NCBI GenBank assembly: GCA_016196065.1
Contig: JACPYL010000010.1
Coordinates: 806,001 to 870,000 of the forward strand
Source: Acidobacteriota bacterium
Lineage (GTDB): Bacteria; Acidobacteriota; Terriglobia; Terriglobales; Acidobacteriaceae
Direction: 5' to 3'
Length of the DNA: 64,000 nucleotides
The notes under the pieces are model-generated. The model ran no database searches, was not told where the DNA came from, and was given only the letters and a program-made list of their open reading frames with translations. A program made the translations under genes and the position numbers. Shown one piece after another: positions 7,657 through 16,104 of this stretch (the first letter of the stretch is position 1; every line of letters starts with the position of its first letter).

Positions 7657-9426
7657 GTGTGGATTTCCCTGCAGAGCAGTTTCGTATTCGATTGGAGAAT
7701 CTCCACGCAGGATAGACTGCAACATTTCTACGTAGAGAAAGGCGCCGATACGCCTACTGCGGTGGGAACACACCAAGTGGATTTTGACCAGAACTACAGG
7801 TGGGAGGGGAAGTCTAGTACGTACGCCAATCCGGGGCCGGGCGGGCCTCGCGAAATCATTCCGTACTTCCTGGTGCAGCAGGCGGATAAGAATCAGTCTG
7901 GGTTTTATGTCGGGATCGAATTCAGTGGAAGGACTCATCTCACGTTGCAACGGGAACAGAGATCACTCCGAGGAGAGTTGGGCCTGAATCCTCTACCCGG
8001 TCCGTTTCGAACGCGGCTTACTCCGAGTGGAAGCTTTGTCACTCCCAAGATATTTCTCGGTGCCGCGGTCGGCGGCCCTGACGCGGTCGCCAATGTGCTG
8101 CGCCCGTGGGTGCGCGAAGTCCTTGGTTCGAAGGAAACATGGAACGATCCGCATTATCCGTTGACCGTGATCAATACGTGGGGCGGCGGAATGGCTGTCA
8201 ACGAAGAGGTCGCGCGGCGCATGCTCCGTGATGCTGCCGGACTGGGACTGGAAATGTTTCACATTGACGCTGGATGGTTCCGTGGAGTCGGCGACTGGCA
8301 TCCCGATCCGCAGAAGTTTCCGCGTGGCCTGGCGCCGATCGCGGATGAGGCTCACAGTCTCGGATTGAAATTCGGTCTGTGGGTGGACTGGACGCAAGCC
8401 GCCTTGGGCACGAATCCGGGCGCGCTGAATGTCAGGGACCCGAGCGTACTTCCATGGCTCACGAGCGAGGTTCCCGCGGATTGGAGACCGGAGGAGTTCA
8501 AAGGACACACCATCGACATCGGGTTTCCACCCGCGAAGGCGTGGGCCCTGCAGGAGACCGACCGCATCGTCAGCGACTACAAACTCGACATGCTGGAACA
8601 CGACGGCTATCTGGTGGCGCAGGGATGTGCTTCTTCCAGCCACCCGCACACTCCACCGGACTTGCAGAACAAGTGTCAGTACGGAAACGCTGTTGCTTGC
8701 GGATCGAATGCCACTGACGTCAGTTATCACGCGGTGCGCGCCTACTACGACGTTCAATCCAACCTGCGAGCGAAACATGCAGGGATTATTCTGGAGGTCT
8801 GCAACGATGGCGGCCGTATGGTGGACTTCGGAACTGCCGCCCACGCAGACTATTTCTCAATCACCGATACGTACGATCCGATCTCAAACCGGCGCGCGTT
8901 TTACGACACGAGCTACGTGTTGCCCGCTGCGATGCTGGAAACGTATGTGGAACACTGGCCGGTGTCCCGGATCGAGAACTTCCGGTACATGTTGCGCAGT
9001 GGAATGATGGGCTGGTTCACAATCATGATGGACACATCTGCATGGAGCGCGGAACAGCACGCCGTTGCCAAGTCTGAAATTGATTTCTACAAGTCGACAC
9101 TGCGCCCGCTGATTCGCGATGCGATTCTCTACCATATTTCCGAACGGCCTGACGGCGTGCGATGGGATGGAATGGAATATTTTGATTCCGCCAGCGACAA
9201 GGGCGTGGTGTTTGCGTTCCGGGGAACCGATCCGAAAATTGCCGAGCATGTGTTTCACCTCAAGGGGTTGAGGCCGAAGGGGAGATATCAACTGTTATTT
9301 CGTGACCATACAAGCCGGGATAGCGTCGTCACCGGTGCGCAGTTGATGAATGACGGAATTGCCGTCCGTCTGCAGGAATCCAATAGTTCAGAGATTGTGA
9401 GTCTACTTCCAATGCACAGTCGTTGA
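7657..9426 (+). CDS. Alpha-galactosidase-like glycoside hydrolase (GH36 type), main part after frameshift
   Basis: The 589-residue frame continues the signal-peptide fragment at 7260-7625 after a +1 shift and has no credible start of its own. It contains a TIM-barrel with TVINTWGGG, MFHIDAGWF, GLKFGLWVDW, the likely nucleophile region YKLDMLEHDGY and the likely acid/base region SITDTYDP, then a C-terminal beta-domain. This pattern fits melibiase-type GH36 (clan GH-D) alpha-galactosidases or close relatives; the exact sugar is unknown. The conserved reading frame over almost 600 residues argues that the lesion is recent or a sequencing artefact. The product would be exported, consistent with growth on plant polysaccharides. 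Confidence 0.78.
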   Translation: MWISLQSSFVFDWRISTQDRLQHFYVEKGADTPTAVGTHQVDFDQNYRWEGKSSTYANPGPGGPREIIPYFLVQQADKNQSGFYVGIEFSGRTHLTLQREQRSLRGELGLNPLPGPFRTRLTPSGSFVTPKIFLGAAVGGPDAVANVLRPWVREVLGSKETWNDPHYPLTVINTWGGGMAVNEEVARRMLRDAAGLGLEMFHIDAGWFRGVGDWHPDPQKFPRGLAPIADEAHSLGLKFGLWVDWTQAALGTNPGALNVRDPSVLPWLTSEVPADWRPEEFKGHTIDIGFPPAKAWALQETDRIVSDYKLDMLEHDGYLVAQGCASSSHPHTPPDLQNKCQYGNAVACGSNATDVSYHAVRAYYDVQSNLRAKHAGIILEVCNDGGRMVDFGTAAHADYFSITDTYDPISNRRAFYDTSYVLPAAMLETYVEHWPVSRIENFRYMLRSGMMGWFTIMMDTSAWSAEQHAVAKSEIDFYKSTLRPLIRDAILYHISERPDGVRWDGMEYFDSASDKGVVFAFRGTDPKIAEHVFHLKGLRPKGRYQLLFRDHTSRDSVVTGAQLMNDGIAVRLQESNSSEIVSLLPMHSR

Positions 9427-9467
9427 TGCGGACGTTGCCTTCCGAATGGAACAAACCAAGCCGCAAT

Positions 9468-11048
9468 TTACCGGAAGGGAAGTGCGTCGCGGGAGAGATC
9501 GGCGCTGCCAATATGGTCGCTGTGGGCGTCCCGAACCACGATGCGGACGTGTTTTGTTTTTGGAGGCAGGTCAGCAACCACGTCGAAGGCGACGGGTCTA
9601 TTCAATTGCTGCTCGAAACGTTTGCTATCCACCACGGATTCCAACTCGGTGACTTTGTGGCTATAGACTTTGTCATCCCCACCAACACCCGCAACTACAA
9701 CCGTTACCTCGCATCGACGATTGCCGTTCGATAGTGTCTCCCAATGCAAGTTGTGCCGATCCACCCTGATTAAGAAGCGGCCCTTTCCCGCTCCCGCTGA
9801 TTTCGCTTTGGCTTCAATCTCGAGTGCCCGATAAGGGAGTGGATTCATCACCGCGCGTGAGAGCACCGTATCAACCTGCTCATCGGTGAGTGGGAGGTCG
9901 GGAATGGCAAAGTAGCCTTTGCGAGTGCGCGCCTGCAGGCCCTGGCCGCGAAGGACGATCTTAATGCGGCGGTACTTGCCATTCCAGTTATGGTTGGTTG
10001 GATAGTAGGCCAGCGAATAATAGGAGGAGCCGTCGTTCGCGCTCTCCGCGATCGCGACATCCACATCGTTCCGCAAGCGAAAGATTTCGCCGCCCGTATC
10101 CGGAGCGATGCTTTCGAATATCAAGTCCCCAGTAGCCTGATCCCCTGATTCCGATACTAGGGAATCGCCAACTCCGGACTGGTACGTTGTAGGAGCAGTC
10201 TCCAACCCTTTCGGATTGACGGTGTATACCGACACGCGCGCCTTCAGGAGTTGGTTTGCGCTTTCAGTCACTGCATTCACAAAGCGTGGACGGTCCGCTG
10301 GGTCGAGCATGCGACTGTTGAGAGCAGGAAAGCCGGGACCGACCCAGATCACGTTCTTGCGTCCTTCATGGTGACTATTGGCCGCCGCAATCTGCGATAG
10401 CGCCCACAATGACTTGGCCAATCGTTCTGAGGAACCGCCGAATTCGGAGGCCATCAAGCCGAAGGGCAATTCAGGATGGCGATGATACAACGCTGCTGTG
10501 AGGGCGTGCGCATCTTGCGTGTAGTCCTGCAACAATTCGAGCCGCTTCTGGCCGAGCAGCATGAGCGAGGTGGGTTGCGCCAAATGGGGGCCACGCTTTG
10601 CCAGGAATTTTTCGATGCCTTGGCGTGCATACATCTCGTCGAGAACCTCGGTGTTCAGTTCGTCGATGACGAGAATGGTCAGGGCCTGGGGAGAGGCCGC
10701 TTTCGCGGGGCCGGTAGTCTTCGTGTCTTGCCTGTTTCCGGTCGCAATCGCAGATGCGGGCAGATTGCCTCCGGGCGGAATTTCGAAAGACGTAATGCTT
10801 TGAGCGACTCCATCTTCCAGAACTGTGAAGTCATCCTGGGTGAGGCCAGTTATCGACTTCCCTGCGTGATCGGTAACCACGACGTCCAACACGACTAAGT
10901 TAGAGGATGTCTGGAACACCGTACCGGGAGGAGTTGGCTCCTGGGTTTTAGCTCGATTCGCGAACAGAAACACCAGCAGCGCGACCACAAGGTGCCCGGC
11001 GAAGATGCGAGAGTTTGCCCTGGTGTTTACAGAGTCTTGATGGGACAT
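9468..11048 (-). CDS. Secreted VWFA-domain protein, acidobacterial type (TIGR03436)
   Basis: I choose the ATG at 11048 (MSHQDSVNTR) rather than the longer frame to 11111, because the hydrophobic signal segment VVALLVFLFA follows it directly. The 526-residue protein has the characteristic LVVLDVVVTDHAGKSITGL / DFTVLEDGVAQ segment seen in the acidobacterial VWFA-related family. A von Willebrand A domain follows, beginning TILVIDELNT. Its metal-site motif is DELNT instead of the usual DxSxS, so metal binding may be weak or altered. A C-terminal beta-rich region follows. The family is expanded in Acidobacteriota and its role is unknown; an extracytoplasmic adhesion or scaffold function is inferred from the fold. 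Confidence 0.85.
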   Translation of the reverse strand: MSHQDSVNTRANSRIFAGHLVVALLVFLFANRAKTQEPTPPGTVFQTSSNLVVLDVVVTDHAGKSITGLTQDDFTVLEDGVAQSITSFEIPPGGNLPASAIATGNRQDTKTTGPAKAASPQALTILVIDELNTEVLDEMYARQGIEKFLAKRGPHLAQPTSLMLLGQKRLELLQDYTQDAHALTAALYHRHPELPFGLMASEFGGSSERLAKSLWALSQIAAANSHHEGRKNVIWVGPGFPALNSRMLDPADRPRFVNAVTESANQLLKARVSVYTVNPKGLETAPTTYQSGVGDSLVSESGDQATGDLIFESIAPDTGGEIFRLRNDVDVAIAESANDGSSYYSLAYYPTNHNWNGKYRRIKIVLRGQGLQARTRKGYFAIPDLPLTDEQVDTVLSRAVMNPLPYRALEIEAKAKSAGAGKGRFLIRVDRHNLHWETLSNGNRRCEVTVVVAGVGGDDKVYSHKVTELESVVDSKRFEQQLNRPVAFDVVADLPPKTKHVRIVVRDAHSDHIGSADLSRDALPFR

Positions 11049-11166
11049 GGTCGTTCTTTCTTGAATTCCTCGAATCCAGCCAAGGGAGACACCATGAGCT
11101 ATATCTCGCAAAGCGTATCAGAGTTCACAAGAGAAATGGAATATGCCCAGTGCAGTAATGTTGATG

Positions 11167-12348
11167 TTATGCCCGAGATATGGTGTTCGGTATCGCAGGT
11201 TGTTCAGGCCATGGCGGCAGGAGTTTGATCAATACCCACAGAATCACTAGCGGCAGGACGGTTAGGACGATGGCGGTGAGCAGTCCTTCGCGGGCGACCA
11301 AGCCCATCTTGTAAGTCGTGTAGCCCAGAAAACTCTTCGAGAATAGCTGTCCGCCAATCACGATATTCCAGCGCATCGCAAAGATGCCAATTAACGTCAG
11401 GCATCCGGCGAGCCCATAAATACGTTTTCGCACGATCTCGGTAAGGGGCAGCACCTGCGTCAATGCCAGCAGTGCAATCGGGGTCACCGTACCCAACACA
11501 ATCTGGATCAGGATGTGCGACACGTAGAGCTTGGTGTGAACCATGAAGTCAAGGCTGCGGAAAGATTCGTCCGATTCGTAGATGCGATGGATCAGGTCGA
11601 GCATTTCAAGACCGAAATCGATGATGAAGGTGTAGAAGAGATAGCGCGCGATCGTGTCTACGCAGGTCATATCGATGACTTGCTTTCGGATCCGCATCAT
11701 CAGCATGTAGAAGAGCATGACCGCCGCGATCCCCGAGACCATCGCCGAAAAAATAAATACGACTGGCATCAAGGGCGTCGACCACCACGGGTTGGCTTTG
11801 ACCGAGCCGAAAATAAAGCCGACATATCCATGGAGCAGGAATGCGGATGGAATACCGATGATCGTGATGACCCAACCGACTCGTTCATCAATGTGCAGGG
11901 CGCGCTCACTGAGATTGCTGGACCCGAGCGTCATGGCGCGGTAGATCAGACGTTTCCAGCCGGTGGTCGATTGCGAGAGCAGGACGATGTCGCGGCGGTA
12001 GTCGAGCCAGATTTCCAATACCAGGACGGCCATCAGGTACCAGAGGTAAACGAATCCGAACATGGCCATTGCCGAGGTACGGTGCGGCGTCAAATACATT
12101 TCGTAGGAGCGCTCGGGATGTCCGAGATGCAACTGCAAGGGAAGAGGAGCGATCAGCAAAAAGGCGAGAGCCGTAAGCAGAGCGAGCCGGTAGGTGGGCT
12201 TCACTGCACTCACGTTAAAAACACGTTCCAATGATGCCAGGATGAATGCGCCGGCGACCAGTCCGGTCAGGAACGGGTAGAGAACAATGAGTACGCTCCA
12301 TTGCAGCTCTACTTCGTTCGGATACATGAAGCCTTCAACGCCGGGCAT
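11167..12348 (-). CDS. NrfD/PsrC-family membrane quinone-interacting subunit
   Basis: A 393-residue polytopic membrane protein with about eight or more hydrophobic helices, for example WSVLIVLYPFLTGLVAGAF at the N-terminus and the conserved PLPLQLHLGHPER loop. This is the NrfD/PsrC family, which exchanges electrons with quinones and carries no cofactors itself. The ATG at 12348 has AAGGAGA upstream. It is the third gene of a minus-strand set after a tetraheme cytochrome and a four-cluster ferredoxin subunit, the usual partners. No molybdopterin or other catalytic subunit is adjacent, so the terminal reaction cannot be named. Confidence 0.87.
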   Translation of the reverse strand: MPGVEGFMYPNEVELQWSVLIVLYPFLTGLVAGAFILASLERVFNVSAVKPTYRLALLTALAFLLIAPLPLQLHLGHPERSYEMYLTPHRTSAMAMFGFVYLWYLMAVLVLEIWLDYRRDIVLLSQSTTGWKRLIYRAMTLGSSNLSERALHIDERVGWVITIIGIPSAFLLHGYVGFIFGSVKANPWWSTPLMPVVFIFSAMVSGIAAVMLFYMLMMRIRKQVIDMTCVDTIARYLFYTFIIDFGLEMLDLIHRIYESDESFRSLDFMVHTKLYVSHILIQIVLGTVTPIALLALTQVLPLTEIVRKRIYGLAGCLTLIGIFAMRWNIVIGGQLFSKSFLGYTTYKMGLVAREGLLTAIVLTVLPLVILWVLIKLLPPWPEQPAIPNTISRA

Positions 12349-12371
12349 ACCATTCTCCTTGTCGCGCCAGC

Positions 12372-13103
12372 CTATCGAACCGAACCATCCAGACCGTAGT
12401 AGAAAGTTTTCGAGTGCGTCGCCATGGACGGTTTCAGAACTTGCACACTGTGCGTCTTCAGGAATTCGTGAATCGGATCGTTTGGATTCTTCAGGTCAGC
12501 CAGTTGCCGGGCTCCCGTTGGGCACGATTCGCAACAGGCGGTTGTCAGCCCCTTCGTGATCCGGTGATAGCACAGGGAGCACTTTTCGGCCGTCTCGGTA
12601 TGCGGATTGATAAACCTGCACCCGTAGGGGCAGGCCTGCACGCAATAACGGCAGCCGAGACAATATTGTTTGTCGACCAAAACCACTCCGTCAGGACTGA
12701 TGAACGTTGCGCCCACCGGACACACCTGTGTGCACGGGGAATCCGCGCAGTGGTTGCACAGTTTGGGGACGAAGAAGTTCTTGCCGCTGGGGTCTTTAGC
12801 GGGCGGAAAACCGTGCTTTGCACCGTCGGGTGAATCGACGATGGGGTTTTCAATGTCGTAGTCGGAGACGTGATAACGCTCCACCCAGGTTCGGAAGTAG
12901 CCGTCGGGGACATCGTTCTCGGACTGGCAAGCGCGCACGCAATTCCCGCAGCCGATGCACTTGGGGATATCGATCAGCATGCCCCACCAGTGCTCGCTGG
13001 TCTTGTAATTGGGGGAGGACTCTGGAGTTCCAGCAAGGACGTGTTGCCAGGCGAGCCCGGCGGCAGGCAGCAGGAGAAGCAGATGACGCCGCGTCATGTT
13101 CAT
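12372..13103 (-). CDS. Four-cluster 4Fe-4S ferredoxin subunit with RR signal
   Basis: The start chosen is the ATG at 13103, which overlaps the cytochrome stop by four bases (ATGA); the longer frame to 13157 runs into the cytochrome gene. The N-terminus MNMTRRHLLLLLPAAG resembles a Tat-type or hydrophobic export signal. Cysteine groups CIGCGNCVRAC, CNHCADSPCTQVCP, CLGCRYCVQACP and CSLC...CCESCP are the four cluster sites of the NrfC/PsrB/DmsB family. The protein should pass electrons between the tetraheme cytochrome and the NrfD-type membrane subunit on the outer face of the membrane. It is about 243 residues long, normal for the family. Confidence 0.9.
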   Translation of the reverse strand: MNMTRRHLLLLLPAAGLAWQHVLAGTPESSPNYKTSEHWWGMLIDIPKCIGCGNCVRACQSENDVPDGYFRTWVERYHVSDYDIENPIVDSPDGAKHGFPPAKDPSGKNFFVPKLCNHCADSPCTQVCPVGATFISPDGVVLVDKQYCLGCRYCVQACPYGCRFINPHTETAEKCSLCYHRITKGLTTACCESCPTGARQLADLKNPNDPIHEFLKTHSVQVLKPSMATHSKTFYYGLDGSVR

Positions 13104-13573
13104 TTGGTTGCTCCTGCAGTGATGGCTGGGCTGTGCGGCTGGTGGCACGTGTCGCAAGCCAAGCCGCTGGAGTGTTCCTCGGATGCAACTTGCGGGAAGG
13201 TCCTGGGCTTCGCGGCATTGGCCTCGTGACAGCGCACGCAGAGGACGGCGGCGTCTAATTTCGGTGGCTGGACGGAAGTGGGATCATCCGCATGTTTCGC
13301 GAGCGCTCCGTGGCACGCTTCGCAATTTACGTGCGCGTGCCTGCCGTCTTTCTTCTTGTCAAAAACGTCGGAGTGGCAGGTTTCGCAAGTCTGATGGCCG
13401 GCGAAGTTGATGGGACGGGCAGCGATGTCGGCCAACGCATTCCCGCGATAGTGGCCGTACTCTCCAAAGCTTTTGGGAACCATCAAGCTGCGGACTCCCA
13501 TGAAAACGAGCACGCCAAGCAGGAAGACGGCTGCTAACCGGAAGAGGTGGCCTGCGTCTTTGAACCTGTCCAT
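13100..13573 (-). CDS. Membrane-anchored tetraheme cytochrome c
   Basis: A 157-residue protein with one N-terminal transmembrane anchor (LAAVFLLGVLVFMGV) and four CxxCH heme-c motifs: CETCH, CEACH, CVRCH and CDTCH. No cleavable signal is obvious, so it probably stays tethered on the periplasmic side. It is the first gene of the cytochrome / FeS / NrfD set and overlaps the next gene by four bases, which suggests tight co-translation. The set resembles the electron-transfer modules of Nrf, Qrc or alternative complex III systems but without their catalytic subunit. Which electron donor or acceptor it serves is unknown. Confidence 0.9.
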   Translation of the reverse strand: MDRFKDAGHLFRLAAVFLLGVLVFMGVRSLMVPKSFGEYGHYRGNALADIAARPINFAGHQTCETCHSDVFDKKKDGRHAHVNCEACHGALAKHADDPTSVQPPKLDAAVLCVRCHEANAAKPRTFPQVASEEHSSGLACDTCHQPHSPAITAGATK

Positions 13574-13696
13574 AGCAAAACCCTGCCTTGGCCTGAGGTT
13601 ACGAGAGGTATCACTTGAACGCTGTGCGCTGAATCACACCGCGGACGTGTCGGAGATCACAGGACCGAGTGATGGAAAGCAAGAAGTTGCAAGCGG

Positions 13697-15373
13697 CTAT
13701 TCCAACGTGCAGATCAGGACGCCATACGGAGCGACGGTGAAACCCTGTGATAAAGGAGTGGTTGCTGGCGGAGTGGCCTTAAGCATTTTGCCGAACTTGG
13801 GTGTCCGGCCAGGTAGTCCAGTGATCTGGATTTTCTGTTTTTTCGAACTCGTGTTCAGGACCACGAGAACTGTTTCACCTGATGCTGCCTGCCGGCCAAA
13901 AGCGAATACATTTCGATTGCCCGACTCGAGCGGTAAGTACGCGCCATCGCGAAGAGCAACGTTCTCGTGCCGGAGTTTCAGAAGTTCTGCGTACCAGGAG
14001 TAAACAGAGGTGGGATCCTGTTTCTCTTTTGCAACGTTGTACCGTGGCGAGCTGGCCTCTACGGGCAGCCATGGCGCGCCCTTGCTGAAACCAGCGCCCA
14101 CCGAGGAATCCCACTGCATCGGAGTGCGCTCACCGTCGCGATCATCGGCGCGCGGACGCTTCGGTCCGATCGGCACCGCCTTCAGTTGATTCGCCGGCAT
14201 CGTGCCCATGCCGAGTTCTTCCCCGTAATAAAGAAGAACGGATCCGCGCTGCGCTAGCGTGAGAGTGGCCGTCAGCTTTGCGATTTGATCGTTGTGCTTT
14301 CCATCTCCGAACGTGCTCCATTGGCGAGGGTGATCGTGGCTGCTGAAAAAGAAGACTGGCGTTTGTCCGCCGAGGTGAATCTGAGCGTCGTCCACTTGCT
14401 TCTTGAATACCGAGGCATCGAGGTTGGTTAGATTGCCGAACAGGAAATTCATAGGGAGCTGAATTTCATCGTGATTCTCCCCGTAAACCTTCGCCAGATC
14501 CTGGATCGTTGCCGTCGAGGATTCTCCCAACAGCACCGGATCGCCAGGATAGCTGTCCAGAATTTTACGCATCTCGCGGAGCACGTCGTGATTCTCAGGA
14601 CGAGCCGAGTTATACGGCATGAGCGCGGCGGCGCCACCTGGTTTCGGAGGGTTGGGGTCGTCAGGAAATGCAGGATCCTCAAAAAGGTAAGGCGTCGCAT
14701 CGAGGCGGAAGCCGCTGGCCTGGTGGTCGAGCCAGAAACGCACGACATCAAACATCGCCTTGCGAAGCCCGGGGCTCGCCCAATTCACGTCAGGTTGTTG
14801 CGGCAGAAAAATGTGATAGTACCACTGCTCGGTGGCGGCATCCCACGTCCACGCATAGCCACCAAAGATTGAAGTCCAATGCGTGGGTGGTTGGTGCGGA
14901 CCGCTACCACTTCGCCACACATACCAGTCGCGCTTCGGGTTATCACGCGACGATCTCGACTCTTTGAACCACGCGTGCTGATCGGAAGTGTGGTTGACAA
15001 CAAAGTCGACGAGGATGCGGATTCCGCGTTTCTTCGCCTCGGTTGCCAGCTTGTCCCAGTCCTGCAGTGTTCCATATTCTGGCGCGACGTTGGTGTAGTC
15101 GGAAACGTCGTATCCGAAGTCGGCGTTGGGTGATGGGAAGAAAGGAGTAATCCAGATGGCGTCCACGCCCAGCTCTTTCAGATAGTCCAGGCGGGCCGTG
15201 ATCCCATTGAGGTCTCCAATGCCGTCGCCATTCGAGTCCTGAAAGCTGCGCGGATAAATCTCGTAAATGACGGCATTGTCGTACCAGTGCGCAGAAGGGC
15301 TCTGGGCTCCGGTTTGGGCGAACGCAATATCGGTCGAACAGAGCATCGCCAGCAGGAGGAGCGCCGCTTTCAT
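13697..15373 (-). CDS. Secreted GH13 alpha-glucosidase/alpha-amylase family protein
   Basis: A 558-residue protein with a signal peptide (MKAALLLLAMLCSTDIAFAQ). The GH13 barrel is clear: VIYEIYPRSFQDSNGDGIGD, AIWITPFFPSPNADFGYDV, LVDFVVNHTSDQHAWF, the nucleophile region GFRLDA, the acid/base region VLLGES and the transition-state aspartate in SSHDHPR. The C-terminus forms the usual beta-domain. The sequence is closest in pattern to oligo-1,6-glucosidase or trehalose-synthase-type GH13 enzymes, but export points to use of external oligosaccharides. The catalytic HD is preceded by Ser rather than the usual Asn (NHD). It sits alone between the cytochrome set and a divergent small gene. Confidence 0.9.
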   Translation of the reverse strand: MKAALLLLAMLCSTDIAFAQTGAQSPSAHWYDNAVIYEIYPRSFQDSNGDGIGDLNGITARLDYLKELGVDAIWITPFFPSPNADFGYDVSDYTNVAPEYGTLQDWDKLATEAKKRGIRILVDFVVNHTSDQHAWFKESRSSRDNPKRDWYVWRSGSGPHQPPTHWTSIFGGYAWTWDAATEQWYYHIFLPQQPDVNWASPGLRKAMFDVVRFWLDHQASGFRLDATPYLFEDPAFPDDPNPPKPGGAAALMPYNSARPENHDVLREMRKILDSYPGDPVLLGESSTATIQDLAKVYGENHDEIQLPMNFLFGNLTNLDASVFKKQVDDAQIHLGGQTPVFFFSSHDHPRQWSTFGDGKHNDQIAKLTATLTLAQRGSVLLYYGEELGMGTMPANQLKAVPIGPKRPRADDRDGERTPMQWDSSVGAGFSKGAPWLPVEASSPRYNVAKEKQDPTSVYSWYAELLKLRHENVALRDGAYLPLESGNRNVFAFGRQAASGETVLVVLNTSSKKQKIQITGLPGRTPKFGKMLKATPPATTPLSQGFTVAPYGVLICTLE

Positions 15374-15584
15374 CGGACCATGCTACTACGGACAATCTGC
15401 ATCGGTGCGGGGTCGGCGCCGGCGGACCGGTCATGAGAACGAAAATACATGTACCCGGGGAACCGTCCATTACCAAGGAGGTAGTCCAATCGAGCGTTTC
15501 GCCGCTTCGGTAGCTGATCTTCCGTGATCTCGGAACGTCGTTCCCGGCTTGCTACGCTTTTCTCTGAGTTCAGGAGAGATCACC

Positions 15585-15959
15585 TTGCCCGCTACGTCAA
15601 CGAAACCCACGATTAAGGTTCTGTATGGAGAGTCCGACGAGGAAGTACTCGCTGCCCAAGCTTCCGCAATGAAGAAGGTTGGCCATCATGTCACCACGGC
15701 CGTCGGCCGTCACGGCGTGCAGGAAGCTCTGCGCCGGGATGCGTTTGACCTGGTCATTCTTGGGGCGACACTGAACAAGGATGATCGCCATCACCTGCCG
15801 TACATGGTGAAAAAGGCGCACGCCGGGACGAAGGTGCTCGTGATGCAGGGCAGTTCTCGTCACCACGAAGTCGATGCCACCGTCGATCCGGGCATGAGCA
15901 TGCAATTGGTGTTAGAGAAGATTGCACGCGTGATTTCGGAGCAGATCGTTTCCGTGTAG
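15585..15959 (+). CDS. Degenerate response-regulator receiver protein
   Basis: I place the start at TTG 15585, because AGGAGAG lies seven bases upstream; the frame could extend to 15549 without a ribosome-binding site. The 124 residues follow the CheY pattern: TIKVLYGESDEEVLAAQ, AFDLVILGATL and TKVLVMQGSS. The phosphorylated aspartate position after DLVIL is Gly (residue 60), so the protein probably cannot be phosphorylated in the usual way. It is a stand-alone domain and a rho-independent terminator follows the gene, so it is monocistronic. A role as a phosphorylation-independent interaction module is inferred. Confidence 0.72.
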   Translation: MPATSTKPTIKVLYGESDEEVLAAQASAMKKVGHHVTTAVGRHGVQEALRRDAFDLVILGATLNKDDRHHLPYMVKKAHAGTKVLVMQGSSRHHEVDATVDPGMSMQLVLEKIARVISEQIVSV

Positions 15960-15984
15960 ATTGCAAAGTCCGTTGTACAAAGAG

Positions 15985-16026
15985 ACGGCGGGAATCGCAG
16001 CTGCGATTGCCCGCCGTTTCTATTTT
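15985..16026 (+). terminator. Rho-independent terminator of the receiver gene
   Basis: Stem 15985-16000 (ACGGCGGGAATCGCAG) pairs with 16001-16017 with one bulge, followed by a T-rich stretch (TTCTATTTTC). It lies 26 bases after the stop codon. Confidence 0.8.
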
Positions 16027-16046
16027 CAAAAAAATATTGCAGACCT

Positions 16047-16096
16047 TAAAAAACGAGCCTGGCTGGACCGGAGAGAGTGAGGGCCCAGCCAGGCTC
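16047..16096 (-). terminator. Rho-independent terminator of the TIGR03118 gene
   Basis: Twelve-base perfect arms GAGCCTGGCTGG (16055-16066) and its complement (16085-16096) enclose an 18-base loop. On the minus strand the stem is followed by GTTTTTTAAG. It starts 9 bases beyond the end of the minus-strand gene. Confidence 0.85.
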
Positions 16097-16104
16097 TTCA
16101 AGGA

